This document shows, piece after piece, positions 17,638 through 25,347 of a stretch of DNA of 64,000 nucleotides; position 1 is the stretch's first letter; every line of letters starts with the position of its first letter. The notes below the pieces were generated by a model. It saw only the letters and a program-made list of their open reading frames with translations. It was not told the DNA's origin and ran no database searches. A program made the translations under genes and the position numbers. The DNA is from CAWBYL01 sp963793025 (lineage in GTDB: Bacteria; Actinomycetota; Acidimicrobiia; Acidimicrobiales; Acidimicrobilacustridaceae). The DNA is taken from assembly GCA_963793025.1 (NCBI GenBank), contig CAWBYL010000009.1, positions 434,001-498,000 on the forward strand, given 5' to 3'.

Positions 17638-18447
17638 TCAGTCCCCGATCGGGCCCATCCGTAGCTGGTCCACGCTGCTGGCGGCGTCCACCGCGATGAC
17701 CTGGCCCGAGATCAGACGGGCCGCCGGCGAGCAGAAGAAGAGCACCATGTAGGCGATGTCGGTGCCGTGGCCCTGCAGACCCAGCGGGTTGGCCGGCCGC
17801 TCGTCGCCGCCGCGGACCGCGGCGGCGAAGCGCTTCACCCCCTCGGTGCCGGCGATGCTGCCCGGCGCTACGGCGTTCACCCTGATGCCCCGGGGGCCCC
17901 ACTCCACCGCACATGTGCGGGTGAGCGAGTCGACGCCGGCCTTGGCCGCCGCCACGTGGGCCTGGAAGGCCACCCCCTTGAGCTCGAACGGGGCGGAGAT
18001 GTTGACGATGCTCCCGCCCCGTTCACCCATGCCGGCGTCGAAGACGGCCCGAGTCACGTTGTAGGTCCCCAAGAGGTCGATCTCGACGACGGCCTTGAAG
18101 CCGTTGGGCGAGATCGACGTCATGGGGGCCGGAAAGTTGCCGGCGGCGTTGTTCACGAGGATGTCAATGGGCCCGAAGTGGTCCACGACGGCGCCGATCG
18201 CCGCGGCCACGCCGGCCGCGTCGCGCACGTCGGCGACCTGGTGGACGGCCTCGATGCCCTCCGCCTGCAGTTCGGCCACCGCCTCGACGAGGTTCGCCTC
18301 CTTGCGACTCACCATGGCCACCCGGGCGCCGTGGGCGCCGAGGACCCGACAGATCTCCCGGCCGATGCCGGTGGCGCCGCCGGTCACGAGCGCCACCTGG
18401 CCGGCCAGGAGACCGGGCGTGAAGCAGGATTCGATGGGTTCGGGCAC
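17638..18447 (-). CDS. SDR, peroxisomal-type 2,4-dienoyl-CoA reductase-like
   Basis: 269 residues. The Rossmann motif TGGATGIG lies at about residue 21 and NNAAGN at about 99. The usual SDR YxxxK is replaced by HVAAAKAGVDSLTR, and the downstream WGPRGIRVNAVAPGSIAGTEG is typical of the DECR2/2,4-dienoyl-CoA reductase branch, where Tyr is also absent. Such enzymes reduce 2,4-dienoyl-CoA with NADPH during oxidation of polyunsaturated acyl chains. GTG 18447 follows GAGGAGAG. It lies 25 bases downstream of the NTF2-like gene, in one operon. Confidence 0.82.
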   Translation of the reverse strand: MPEPIESCFTPGLLAGQVALVTGGATGIGREICRVLGAHGARVAMVSRKEANLVEAVAELQAEGIEAVHQVADVRDAAGVAAAIGAVVDHFGPIDILVNNAAGNFPAPMTSISPNGFKAVVEIDLLGTYNVTRAVFDAGMGERGGSIVNISAPFELKGVAFQAHVAAAKAGVDSLTRTCAVEWGPRGIRVNAVAPGSIAGTEGVKRFAAAVRGGDERPANPLGLQGHGTDIAYMVLFFCSPAARLISGQVIAVDAASSVDQLRMGPIGD

Positions 18448-18472
18448 CGGCTCTCCTCGCCGCCCGGGCGGC

Positions 18473-19393
18473 TCAGCTCGGGATGACGCCCCCGGCCTTG
18501 ATCCAGGCCTGGACGACGTCGTTGGCCTCGCCCGGCGAGTAGACGTCCTCCTCGTAGCTCCACTTCCCGTTGCCGGCGTAGTGGAGGATGGTGTTGACGT
18601 CGAAGCCGTAGTAGCCGTCGTCACCCTCCGGGGCGGGGAGGATGTTCGGGATCAGGGCGCTCACCCGGTTCCCGTCGATCGTGTAGTAGCTGACCGGGAA
18701 CTCCATGGTGGGGAACGGTTGCATGACCGACTTGATCCACTCCCGGATCTCCTTCTGGCTGCGGAAGTACCCGTAGTGGTGCTCGCGGTAGTGGGCATCG
18801 TCGGTGAACTGGTCGGTCCACTGGTCCCAGTCGCCGGTGGCCACCGCCAGCGCCGCCCGGTCGCGGTACTTGGCGAACTCAGCCTCGATCTCCTCACGCG
18901 AGAAGTCCGGCGTCGGCACCGGTGGCGACCAGCCGTCGATGCCCTGGAGGGACCGGTCCTGCGGGGTGTCGCGGTTCCCGCCGGCCTTCAACCACTCGCC
19001 GAACACCTTCTCGGCATCGGTCGGGTTGTAGTAGTCGCCCTCGAAGCTGAACTTCCCGTCCCCGGCGTACTCGAGGAAGGTCGTGTTGGGGAAGCCGAAG
19101 CGCTGGCCCGTTCCCGTGGGATCGGGGAGGTTGTTCCAGATGTAGAAGCTCACCCGGTTGCCGTCGATGGCGGACCACTCGATCCACAGCGTCATCGCCG
19201 GGTAGTCCTTCATGCAGTCGACGATCCACGACTCGATCTCGGCCTGGCCGTGGAACACCCCGAGGTTGTGCTCCTCGTAGAGGGCGTCCTCGGTGAACAT
19301 CTTCGCCCACGCCGGCCAGTCGTGGCTGCCCACTCCTCGCCGCTGGAACTCGGCGAACGCGGCCTCGACCTCTTCTCGCGGATAGCTCGTCAT
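18473..19393 (-). CDS. Tandem NTF2/SnoaL-like protein
   Basis: 306 residues made of two similar halves (about 1-145 and 155-306). Each has the same order: YPREEVEAAFAEF / FSREEIEAEFAKY, then FTEDALYEEHNLGVFHGQAEIESWI / FTDDAHYREHHYGYFRSQKEIREWI, then IDGNRVSFYIWNNLPDP / IDGNRVSALIPNILPAP. This is an internal duplication of a SnoaL-like cone fold that may form an intramolecular dimer. ATG 19393 follows GGGGGA. The neighbouring SDR suggests a role in acyl or terpenoid metabolism; the reaction is unknown. Confidence 0.82.
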   Translation of the reverse strand: MTSYPREEVEAAFAEFQRRGVGSHDWPAWAKMFTEDALYEEHNLGVFHGQAEIESWIVDCMKDYPAMTLWIEWSAIDGNRVSFYIWNNLPDPTGTGQRFGFPNTTFLEYAGDGKFSFEGDYYNPTDAEKVFGEWLKAGGNRDTPQDRSLQGIDGWSPPVPTPDFSREEIEAEFAKYRDRAALAVATGDWDQWTDQFTDDAHYREHHYGYFRSQKEIREWIKSVMQPFPTMEFPVSYYTIDGNRVSALIPNILPAPEGDDGYYGFDVNTILHYAGNGKWSYEEDVYSPGEANDVVQAWIKAGGVIPS

Positions 19394-19693
19394 CTGGTGG
19401 TCCCCCTGGTAGTCGAGTGCCGATCGGGCACCGCGTCGGCGCCGCCTCGTCGGTGTTGCGTGCGCCAGCCGTTCCCCACAGGCCCGACGACCGACCGCCA
19501 CTCGAGGCGGCGGACCGGACGGCGCCCGCTCACGGTACTTCAGCCGGTCGCCACCCACCCGCCCCGATGCTGCGCCCTCCTCCGGTCCCCCCGACCCATC
19601 GCCCCACAACACGCAAACGATGCGCACGCCGCGTGCCCAGGCACGCGAGATGCGCATCGATTGGCGGCGTGGGCGTTCAGGAACGAAGCGGGT
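19394..19693. other. Intergenic region with one palindromic repeat
   Basis: 300 bases between two minus-strand genes. It holds the 42-base palindromic element at 19618-19659 near the thiolase stop codon, and the promoter of the NTF2-like gene must lie in the remainder, though no convincing hexamers are visible. No gene is supported. Confidence 0.5.
19618..19659. repeat. Dispersed 42-base palindromic repeat, copy 1
   Basis: Outer arms CGATGCGC and GCGCATCG and inner arms CGCGTGCC and GGCACGCG around a CA loop. A second 42-base copy with identical outer arms at identical spacing lies at 39234; 34 of 42 bases match. Both copies lie 25-35 bases downstream of a minus-strand stop codon, which suggests a terminator-like or REP-like element. 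Confidence 0.65.
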
Positions 19694-20854
19694 TCAGCCG
19701 AAGGGCTGGAGGCTGTTGGCCACGACCCACATGCTGAAGTACTGCGAGTTGGCGCCGTACGCCATCCCCAGGGCCGTACTGGCTCCCTCCACCTGGTGCT
19801 CACCCGCGGCCCCCCGCACCTGAAGGGCGGCCTCGGCGAAGCGAAGCAGGCCCGACGCACCGATCGGGTTGGACGAGAGGACACCGCCCGAGCAGTTGAT
19901 GGGCATCGAGCCGCCGATCTCGGTCGAGCCGTCGTCGATCAGCTTCCAACCGTCGCCCTCGTCGGCCAGACCGTGGGCCTCCAGCCAGATCGCCTCGTGC
20001 CACGAGAAGGGCACGTACAGCTCAGCCATCGAGAGCTGCTCGCGGGGCCGGGTGATGCCGGCCTGGGCATAGACGTCGTCGACACAGTCGAGGCAGGCCT
20101 GGGGACGCACCGGATCCCGGCCCGGAAAGGACCCCGGCTCCGAGCGGGATGCCGCCCCGAGGATCCACGCGGGCGGTCGCCCGGCGGCGGCGGCGGCGTT
20201 GCCGCCGTCCTCGTCGGTGATGACGACGGCGCAGGCACCGTCAGAGGACGGGCACGACTCGAGGAAGCGGATGGGCTCCCACATCATCGGGCTGTTCTTC
20301 ACCTTCTCGATCGAGATGTCCTCGATCTTCAGATGGGCGTAGGGGTTCTTGAGGGCGTTCTGGCGGTCCTTGACCGCCACCTTCCACCCGATGTGCTCAG
20401 GAGCTCCGCTGCGCTCGATGTAGGCCCTGATGAAAGGAGCGAAGGAGCCGCCGGCACCGAGTGAGGCACCCTTGCCGCTACCCAGCGCGAACTGGGCGTT
20501 GCCCTCGGACTGCTTCTCGAAGGCGACGGCCAGCACCGTCTTGTGCTTCCCCGCCTGCACGTGGGACGCCGCCACGACGCCGGTGGTGCCACCGACGGAG
20601 CCGGCGGTGTGCACCCGGAACATGGGCTTGCCGACGGCGCCGAGGGCGTCGGACAGATACAGCTCGGGCTTCATGACCCCCTCGAAGAGGTCGGGGGCCT
20701 TGCCCAGCACGACGGCATCGATGTCGTCCATCGTCATCTGGGCATCGTCGAGGGCCCGGAACACGGCTTCGCGGACGAGTCCGCCGTAGGACACGTCGAG
20801 GCGCCGGGTCTTGTGGTGGGTCTGGCCCACTCCGACGACGGCAGCGGGGATCAT
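19694..20854 (-). CDS. Lipid-transfer-protein-type thiolase (Ltp3-like)
   Basis: 386 residues. The thiolase fold is marked by HTAGSVGGTTGVVAAS, FEKQSEGNAQFAL and the C-terminal GGVLSSNPIGASGL. The nucleophilic Cys of classic thiolases is not at its usual place (AGSVGG), as in SCP-x/Ltp proteins of actinobacteria that cleave steroid side-chain aldol or thiol esters. ATG 20854 overlaps the stop of the preceding thiolase gene by four bases (ATGA). It is part of a DUF35-thiolase-thiolase operon. Confidence 0.85.
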   Translation of the reverse strand: MIPAAVVGVGQTHHKTRRLDVSYGGLVREAVFRALDDAQMTMDDIDAVVLGKAPDLFEGVMKPELYLSDALGAVGKPMFRVHTAGSVGGTTGVVAASHVQAGKHKTVLAVAFEKQSEGNAQFALGSGKGASLGAGGSFAPFIRAYIERSGAPEHIGWKVAVKDRQNALKNPYAHLKIEDISIEKVKNSPMMWEPIRFLESCPSSDGACAVVITDEDGGNAAAAAGRPPAWILGAASRSEPGSFPGRDPVRPQACLDCVDDVYAQAGITRPREQLSMAELYVPFSWHEAIWLEAHGLADEGDGWKLIDDGSTEIGGSMPINCSGGVLSSNPIGASGLLRFAEAALQVRGAAGEHQVEGASTALGMAYGANSQYFSMWVVANSLQPFG

Positions 20855-21876
20855 GATCGGCCCTCCAGGATGCAGATGAGGTTCTGTTGCAGGCACGGCC
20901 CGCTGGTCGAGTGGGCCAGCGCCCGGGTGCCGCCGGCGAAGACGTGGTCGGCGGCGTAGCCGATCCGGGCCAGGCCCGTGGCCATGATGGGGTTGGCCTT
21001 CAGCGCGCCTCCCGAGGGGTTCACGGCCACCTCGTCGCCCAGCCCGAGCACCGAGCGCAGCAGGATCTCCTCGTGCGTGAACGCCGCCTGCAGCTCGGCG
21101 ATCTCGACGGGCGCCGCACCGAGCCCGGCCGCCTCGGCGGCGATGCGGGTGGAGGGTGAGTCGTCGAGAGCGCGGAACGCCGGGTTGTGGCACTCGGTGC
21201 GGTGATCGAAGCCGGTGATGTAGGCGGGACGCTCGACCAGCTGGCGGGCCCGGTCACCGGTGGCGACGACCATGGCGGCGGCGCCGTCGGTGATGGGCGG
21301 CGTGTCGTGACGGCGAAGGGGTTCCCGGACGTAGTCGCCGGCGAGGAGCTCGTCGACGTCACCCTTGCCCCGCGACCGCACCGAGACCTCGGCCATCGAG
21401 CGCTCGTCGGCGATGCCGGCGGCGATGACGGCCCGGGCCTGGAGGGCGGCGAAGGTGAGCGGGTCGGCGCCGATGGGCGCCAGGTAGTACGGGTCCATCT
21501 CCATCGGATAGATGAGCGCCGGGTCGGCGGTGGACGACCGACCCGATCCTGTGACCACGGCGATCTCGATGTCGCCTTCCTGCAACCGGAGCCACGCCTC
21601 GTACAGGGCCCAGGCGCCGTCCATCTCCACATGAGAGTCGCGCTTGGGGGGCCAGGCGCCGATGGCGTCGAGGTTCTGGACGAAGGAGAAGGCCTGGCCG
21701 GTGATGTAGTCGCACGAGCCGAGGCAGGTGAAGTCGACGTCGGCGCGGGTGAGGCCGAGGGGTTCGAGGGCCTCGGTGATGACCCGGAGCAGGAGCTGGG
21801 TCTCGCTGAGGTCGGTGCGGCGGACCATCGGGGTCTGGGCCCAGCCCACCACGGCGATGTCGGTCGAGGTCGTCAT
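20851..21876 (-). CDS. Thiolase-like protein (Ltp family)
   Basis: 341 residues. IAVVGWAQTPMVRR at the N-terminus, ITDGAAAMVVATGD in the middle and NPSGGALKANPIMATGL near the C-terminus give the thiolase pattern. The His of the last motif and the nucleophile Cys are not in classic positions (LGSCDYITGQAF near residue 53 is a candidate Cys). It is shorter than degradative thiolases (about 390). It starts immediately after the DUF35 stop and overlaps the next thiolase by ATGA, so it is translationally coupled to it. A heteromeric aldolase or lyase partner is inferred. Confidence 0.82.
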   Translation of the reverse strand: MTTSTDIAVVGWAQTPMVRRTDLSETQLLLRVITEALEPLGLTRADVDFTCLGSCDYITGQAFSFVQNLDAIGAWPPKRDSHVEMDGAWALYEAWLRLQEGDIEIAVVTGSGRSSTADPALIYPMEMDPYYLAPIGADPLTFAALQARAVIAAGIADERSMAEVSVRSRGKGDVDELLAGDYVREPLRRHDTPPITDGAAAMVVATGDRARQLVERPAYITGFDHRTECHNPAFRALDDSPSTRIAAEAAGLGAAPVEIAELQAAFTHEEILLRSVLGLGDEVAVNPSGGALKANPIMATGLARIGYAADHVFAGGTRALAHSTSGPCLQQNLICILEGRS

Positions 21877-22863
21877 CTAGAAGATCCTGTTCACGAGGTG
21901 GGGGTCGTCGATGGCGGGCTCGCCGTTGGGCATCCAGCCCACGAGGCTGCCGAAGGCACCACCCATGCTGGCTCCCTCGTCGGTCTCCTCTCCCGGGGAG
22001 GCCCACACGGCCGACACCCGGACACCGATCTCGACGTCCTCGACGGGGAGCTCGATCACCGGCTGGTAGCCGAGGACGACATCGGTGTCGTCGAGGAGGA
22101 CGAAGACACGAGCGAAGGGCTCGGTCTCGGTCTGGCCCGGGTACTGCGTCGGCGTCACCACCACGTGGTTGGTGATGGTGCCGGTGTGAGGCAGGTCGAC
22201 CAGGTGCTCGGCGCCGAACTCGATCGAGTCGATCGGGCACACACCACGTCCGCCGATGTAGACCCGCTCGCAGATCGGGCACCGGAAACCGGCGAGCCGG
22301 TGCTCCCTCGAGGCGTCGACGACGAGGTCGCTGCTCGGCGGCACAGGGTTGCGGTAGGTGATCGACGCCAGGTACTCCATCCTCGTCACCGGCTCCGAGG
22401 CGGGACCCTGATCCTCGCCGTCGACTTCTGACTCCTCGCCGAGGACGAAGCACACGATGTCGTTGATGCGCCCTTCACGGGCTCCTCGCCAACGCGGGGC
22501 CACACGGGTGCCGTTGGCCATGGCCTCGGGAGAGCCGGCGTCGACGGCGTGCAGCATCGGCGTCGTCGCTCCGTCCAGGCGGACGAAGGCGAAGGCGAAG
22601 GGGCGGTCGAGCGGGTGCTGCTCGGTGGGCACGGGCACCCAGGTCCAGGACTCGACGGTCCCGGAGGGTCCGACCTCGACGAGGTCGTGGGCCAGTTCGG
22701 CCCCAGTGGCGGGGTCCCACTCCATCGGGGGGACGATGACGGCGTCACCGTTGCGGATCCCGAGGATCCGCTTCTCGGTCAACGCGGTCATGAACGCTCC
22801 GGTCACCGGTCCGAGGGACCGACGGTACGGAAACGTGATCGTGTTCTCGACGAACCTGACCAA
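21877..22863 (-). CDS. Double OB-fold DUF35 (acyl-CoA-associated) protein
   Basis: 328 residues with two DUF35-like halves. The first (about 1-140) contains a degenerate ribbon and an OB-fold; the second has a zinc-ribbon stretch CPICERVYIGGRGVCP and an OB-fold with GTITNHVVVTP. DUF35 proteins bind and stimulate Ltp-type thiolases (as in steroid retro-aldol cleavage) or enoyl-CoA hydratases. The start is TTG 22863, preceded by GGGGAGAGG; ATG 22791 would cut the conserved FPYRRSLGPVTGAF segment. It heads the operon with two thiolases. Confidence 0.82.
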   Translation of the reverse strand: MVRFVENTITFPYRRSLGPVTGAFMTALTEKRILGIRNGDAVIVPPMEWDPATGAELAHDLVEVGPSGTVESWTWVPVPTEQHPLDRPFAFAFVRLDGATTPMLHAVDAGSPEAMANGTRVAPRWRGAREGRINDIVCFVLGEESEVDGEDQGPASEPVTRMEYLASITYRNPVPPSSDLVVDASREHRLAGFRCPICERVYIGGRGVCPIDSIEFGAEHLVDLPHTGTITNHVVVTPTQYPGQTETEPFARVFVLLDDTDVVLGYQPVIELPVEDVEIGVRVSAVWASPGEETDEGASMGGAFGSLVGWMPNGEPAIDDPHLVNRIF

Positions 22864-22999
22864 GCCTCTCCCCTAACTCTCCCCCGGGCCGACGGGTGTG
22901 CCATCCCGGGCGTCGGAGACCGTACCGCAACCCCACGAACCCCGAGCCGCCGGCCGGCGCCCCTTGCATGACCGCGGGCCAACGGCGAAGGTCGCGTCC

Positions 23000-23407
23000 A
23001 TGGTCGCGGGCTACTCGGGGACGCCACTGGTGAAGAAGCTGGGCATCAAGGCCGGCCACCGGGTGGCCCTGGTGCACGAGCCTCCCGGCCTTCGTCCGCT
23101 TCTCGTGGACCTGCCTGCCGACGTCGAGCTCGTCGCCGACGTGGCCGATCACCCCGACGTGGTGGTGGCCTTCTTCACCCGGGCCGACGAGCTGCGGAAC
23201 GAGATCGCCGGCCTCGAGGAGGCGATCCACCCCGACCGGGTCCTGTGGCTGGCCTGGCCCAAGAAGGCGGCCAAGGTCGACACGGACGTCACCGACCAGG
23301 TCGTGAGGTCCACCGCGCTGGCGACCCGGCTGGTCGACGTCAAGGTGTGCGCCGTCTCCGAGGTGTGGTCCGGTCTCAAGGTGGTGTGGCGCAAGGAGCA
23401 CCGCTGA
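23000..23407 (+). CDS. DUF3052 family protein
   Basis: 135 residues. VAGYSGTPLVKKLGIKAGHRVALV is the family opening, and VLWLAWPKKAAKVDTDVTDQVVR follows near residue 83. The function is unknown; the family is common in actinobacteria. ATG 23000 is preferred because the conserved text starts there. Confidence 0.85.
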   Translation: MVAGYSGTPLVKKLGIKAGHRVALVHEPPGLRPLLVDLPADVELVADVADHPDVVVAFFTRADELRNEIAGLEEAIHPDRVLWLAWPKKAAKVDTDVTDQVVRSTALATRLVDVKVCAVSEVWSGLKVVWRKEHR

Positions 23408-23465
23408 GCGGACCGAACAGCGGCGGCCCAGCGATTCTCGTGCCTACGCGTCCGAGCCTGTTCGC

Positions 23466-23471
23466 TACCGT
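23466..23471 (+). promoter_or_regulatory. -10 hexamer of a leaderless promoter
   Basis: TACCGT ends 6 bases before the ATG at 23478; no Shine-Dalgarno sequence lies between. Confidence 0.5.
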
Positions 23472-23477
23472 CGAGCC

Positions 23478-23885
23478 ATGAGCGCCAACTCGATCCGGGC
23501 CGTCGGAGTGGTCGTCGACTGCGCCGATCCCGTGCGTCTGGCCGACTTCTGGCAGGAAGCGATCGGCTACACCGCGCGCCGAGGCGACGGTGCGCCTTAC
23601 GTCATCCTGTCGGGATCGGATCTGGCCCGCCCGCTCAACCACCTGACCCTCCAGCGGGTCCCCGAACCCAAGGTGGCCAAGAACCGCACCCACCTGGACC
23701 TGTTCGCCACCGACGTCGCCACCGAGGTCGACCGCCTGGTCGCCCTCGGTGCGAGCGTCACCAGCCGGATGCCCGAAGGGGCCGCGGGAGTCGACCTGGC
23801 CTTCGCCCAGATGGCCGATCCCGAAGCGAACGAGTTCTGCGTGATCCTGAGCCCGAGTTCCGGCCGATCAGAAGGCCAGCGGTAG
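23478..23885 (+). CDS. VOC-superfamily (glyoxalase-like) protein
   Basis: 135 residues. AVGVVVDCADPVRLADFWQEAIGY at the N-terminus and HLDLFATDVATEVDRLVALGA in the second half form the paired beta-alpha-beta-beta-beta units of the vicinal oxygen chelate fold. Members bind metals and act in isomerisation, dioxygenation or drug binding; no substrate can be assigned. Its last 18 bases overlap the convergent SMP-30 gene. Confidence 0.8.
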   Translation: MSANSIRAVGVVVDCADPVRLADFWQEAIGYTARRGDGAPYVILSGSDLARPLNHLTLQRVPEPKVAKNRTHLDLFATDVATEVDRLVALGASVTSRMPEGAAGVDLAFAQMADPEANEFCVILSPSSGRSEGQR

Positions 23886-24773
23886 GCCCGGACGAGGCCA
23901 GTCCGCGGCGACCAGACGGCCACTGGCCGAGAGGGTCACGAACGCGGTCAGGAGGTCGGGGCCCCCGAAGCACACGTTGGTGGTCATGACGTCGGGCATC
24001 GGCCGGTACTCGTAGGTCCCGTCGGGCTCGACCACGCACAGTCCGCCGGTGATGGCCGCCACGACGACGTTGCCGCCGACCTCCACGGCCAGCGAGTCGA
24101 AGTGGCCCGGGGTTGCCGCCACCACCCGATGGGCACCGCTGACCTCGCCGGGGCCGCTGACCTCCCACGCCAGCAGCCGCCCGGTGAAGCTCTCGGCGAC
24201 GTAGACCGTGCTCCCGTCGGGAGAGAGTCCGACACCGTTCGGACCGAGGAGACCGGCGGCCACCTGGACCAGTCCGGAGCCGTCGATCTGGGCGTGATAG
24301 AGCGCGCCGCGGTCCATCGAGCGGTGATCGGCCTTTCCGAAGTCGGTGAACCACATGCCCCCGTCAGCGGCGAAGACGATGTCGTTGGGACCGATGAACC
24401 GGTGGCCGTCGAAGCCTTCCATCAGCCGAGTCACAGAACCGTTGGCGAGGTCGACCCGATCGACCCAGCCGCCCTGGAAACCGGGCGGGCGGGTGCTCCC
24501 CTCGTCGTCGACCGGGATGACGAGGCCACCGCGCTCCGTCCACGGGAACCCGCCGTTGTTCACGACGTAGGCGGCCCCGTCGGGACCGATGGCCGCGCCG
24601 TTCGGTCCACCTCCGAGATCGGCCACCACCGTCTTGGTGCCGTCGGGTGCCACTCGGGTGAGGTTGCCGCCCCTAACCTCGACGACGAGGAGGTCACCGT
24701 CGGGCAACATCACCGGGCCTTCGGGGAAGGCCAGGCCATCGGTGATCGTTCGGGGCTCTGTGTCGTTCGTCAC
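23868..24773 (-). CDS. SMP-30/gluconolactonase family protein
   Basis: 301 residues forming a six-bladed propeller pattern. AFPEGPVMLPDGDLLVVEV carries the first metal-binding Glu, FIGPNDIVFAADGGMWFTDF the Asn, and GLLGPNGVGLSPDGSTVYVAE the later Asp/Asn site. The family hydrolyses lactones with a divalent metal. GTG 24773 lies 7 bases after a TACGGT -10 element (leaderless). The substrate is unknown. Confidence 0.85.
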   Translation of the reverse strand: MTNDTEPRTITDGLAFPEGPVMLPDGDLLVVEVRGGNLTRVAPDGTKTVVADLGGGPNGAAIGPDGAAYVVNNGGFPWTERGGLVIPVDDEGSTRPPGFQGGWVDRVDLANGSVTRLMEGFDGHRFIGPNDIVFAADGGMWFTDFGKADHRSMDRGALYHAQIDGSGLVQVAAGLLGPNGVGLSPDGSTVYVAESFTGRLLAWEVSGPGEVSGAHRVVAATPGHFDSLAVEVGGNVVVAAITGGLCVVEPDGTYEYRPMPDVMTTNVCFGGPDLLTAFVTLSASGRLVAADWPRPGLPLAF

Positions 24774-24780
24774 GTGAGGG

Positions 24781-24786
24781 ACCGTA
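24781..24786 (-). promoter_or_regulatory. -10 hexamer of a leaderless promoter
   Basis: On the minus strand TACGGT ends 7 bases before the GTG at 24773. Confidence 0.5.
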
Positions 24787-24994
24787 CCGGCCGGCGCAGG
24801 CGCGAGTCTCGGTGCCGGTCGGTCCGCACGGGTCGGCCGGCCGGATCCCGTGATCCCGAGCCGGCTCAGGGCTAGCCTTGCCGCGACGGTGAGCGCACGA
24901 GTCGGGCCATCTCCGTAGCGGTGTCCCCGGAAGCGTCCTCGCCGCCGGCCGGTGGTCTCCGCCGGCCCGCGTGGATCCCGACGGGGGTGCGGTC

Positions 24995-25294
24995 ATGCTG
25001 GTCTGGATCGATCAAGACCTCTGCACCGGCGACGGACTGTGCGTCGACCACTGCCCCGAGATCTTCGTGATCCTCGAGGACGGCATCTCCTACGTGCACG
25101 ACGGGCCGGCGGTCGGCAACGACCCCGGTGGCGCGGCATCGGCCGTGTCCGTCCCCGACCGGCTGTTGCGATCGACCATCGACGCCGCCCTCGACTGCCC
25201 GGGCGAGTGCATCTTCATCGAGGACCACCCCGACGAACGGGATGCGACGAGCCTCGACCCCGACCGGGAGGACTCGACGCGCTGGCTAGCGTGA
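24995..25294 (+). CDS. P450-type ferredoxin, single Fe-S cluster
   Basis: 99 residues. VWIDQDLCTGDGLCVDHCPEIF holds the first cysteines (C-x5-C-x3-C-P), and LDCPGECIFIE near the C-terminus holds the last. This is the small 3Fe-4S/4Fe-4S ferredoxin type that passes electrons to bacterial cytochrome P450s. ATG 24995 is preferred since family members begin two to four residues before the first strand; GTG 24971 is possible. The P450 gene starts 54 bases downstream. Confidence 0.88.
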   Translation: MLVWIDQDLCTGDGLCVDHCPEIFVILEDGISYVHDGPAVGNDPGGAASAVSVPDRLLRSTIDAALDCPGECIFIEDHPDERDATSLDPDREDSTRWLA

Positions 25295-25329
25295 CGAGTA
25301 ACGGACATCAGGTGGCGAATGGTCGTCAC
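25291..25329. promoter_or_regulatory. Inverted repeat between ferredoxin and P450 genes
   Basis: GTGACGA (25291-25297) and TCGTCAC (25323-25329) are perfect 7-bp arms around a 25-base loop in the gap ahead of the P450 ribosome-binding region. It could be an operator or an RNA structure tuning P450 against ferredoxin expression. Chance is possible. Confidence 0.3.
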
Positions 25330-25347
25330 CCGGGGGGAAGCTCGATC

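Noticed and set aside
18095..20464. Long plus-strand open frame (789 residues)
   Set aside because: Antisense across three well-supported minus-strand genes; no ribosome site and repetitive composition.
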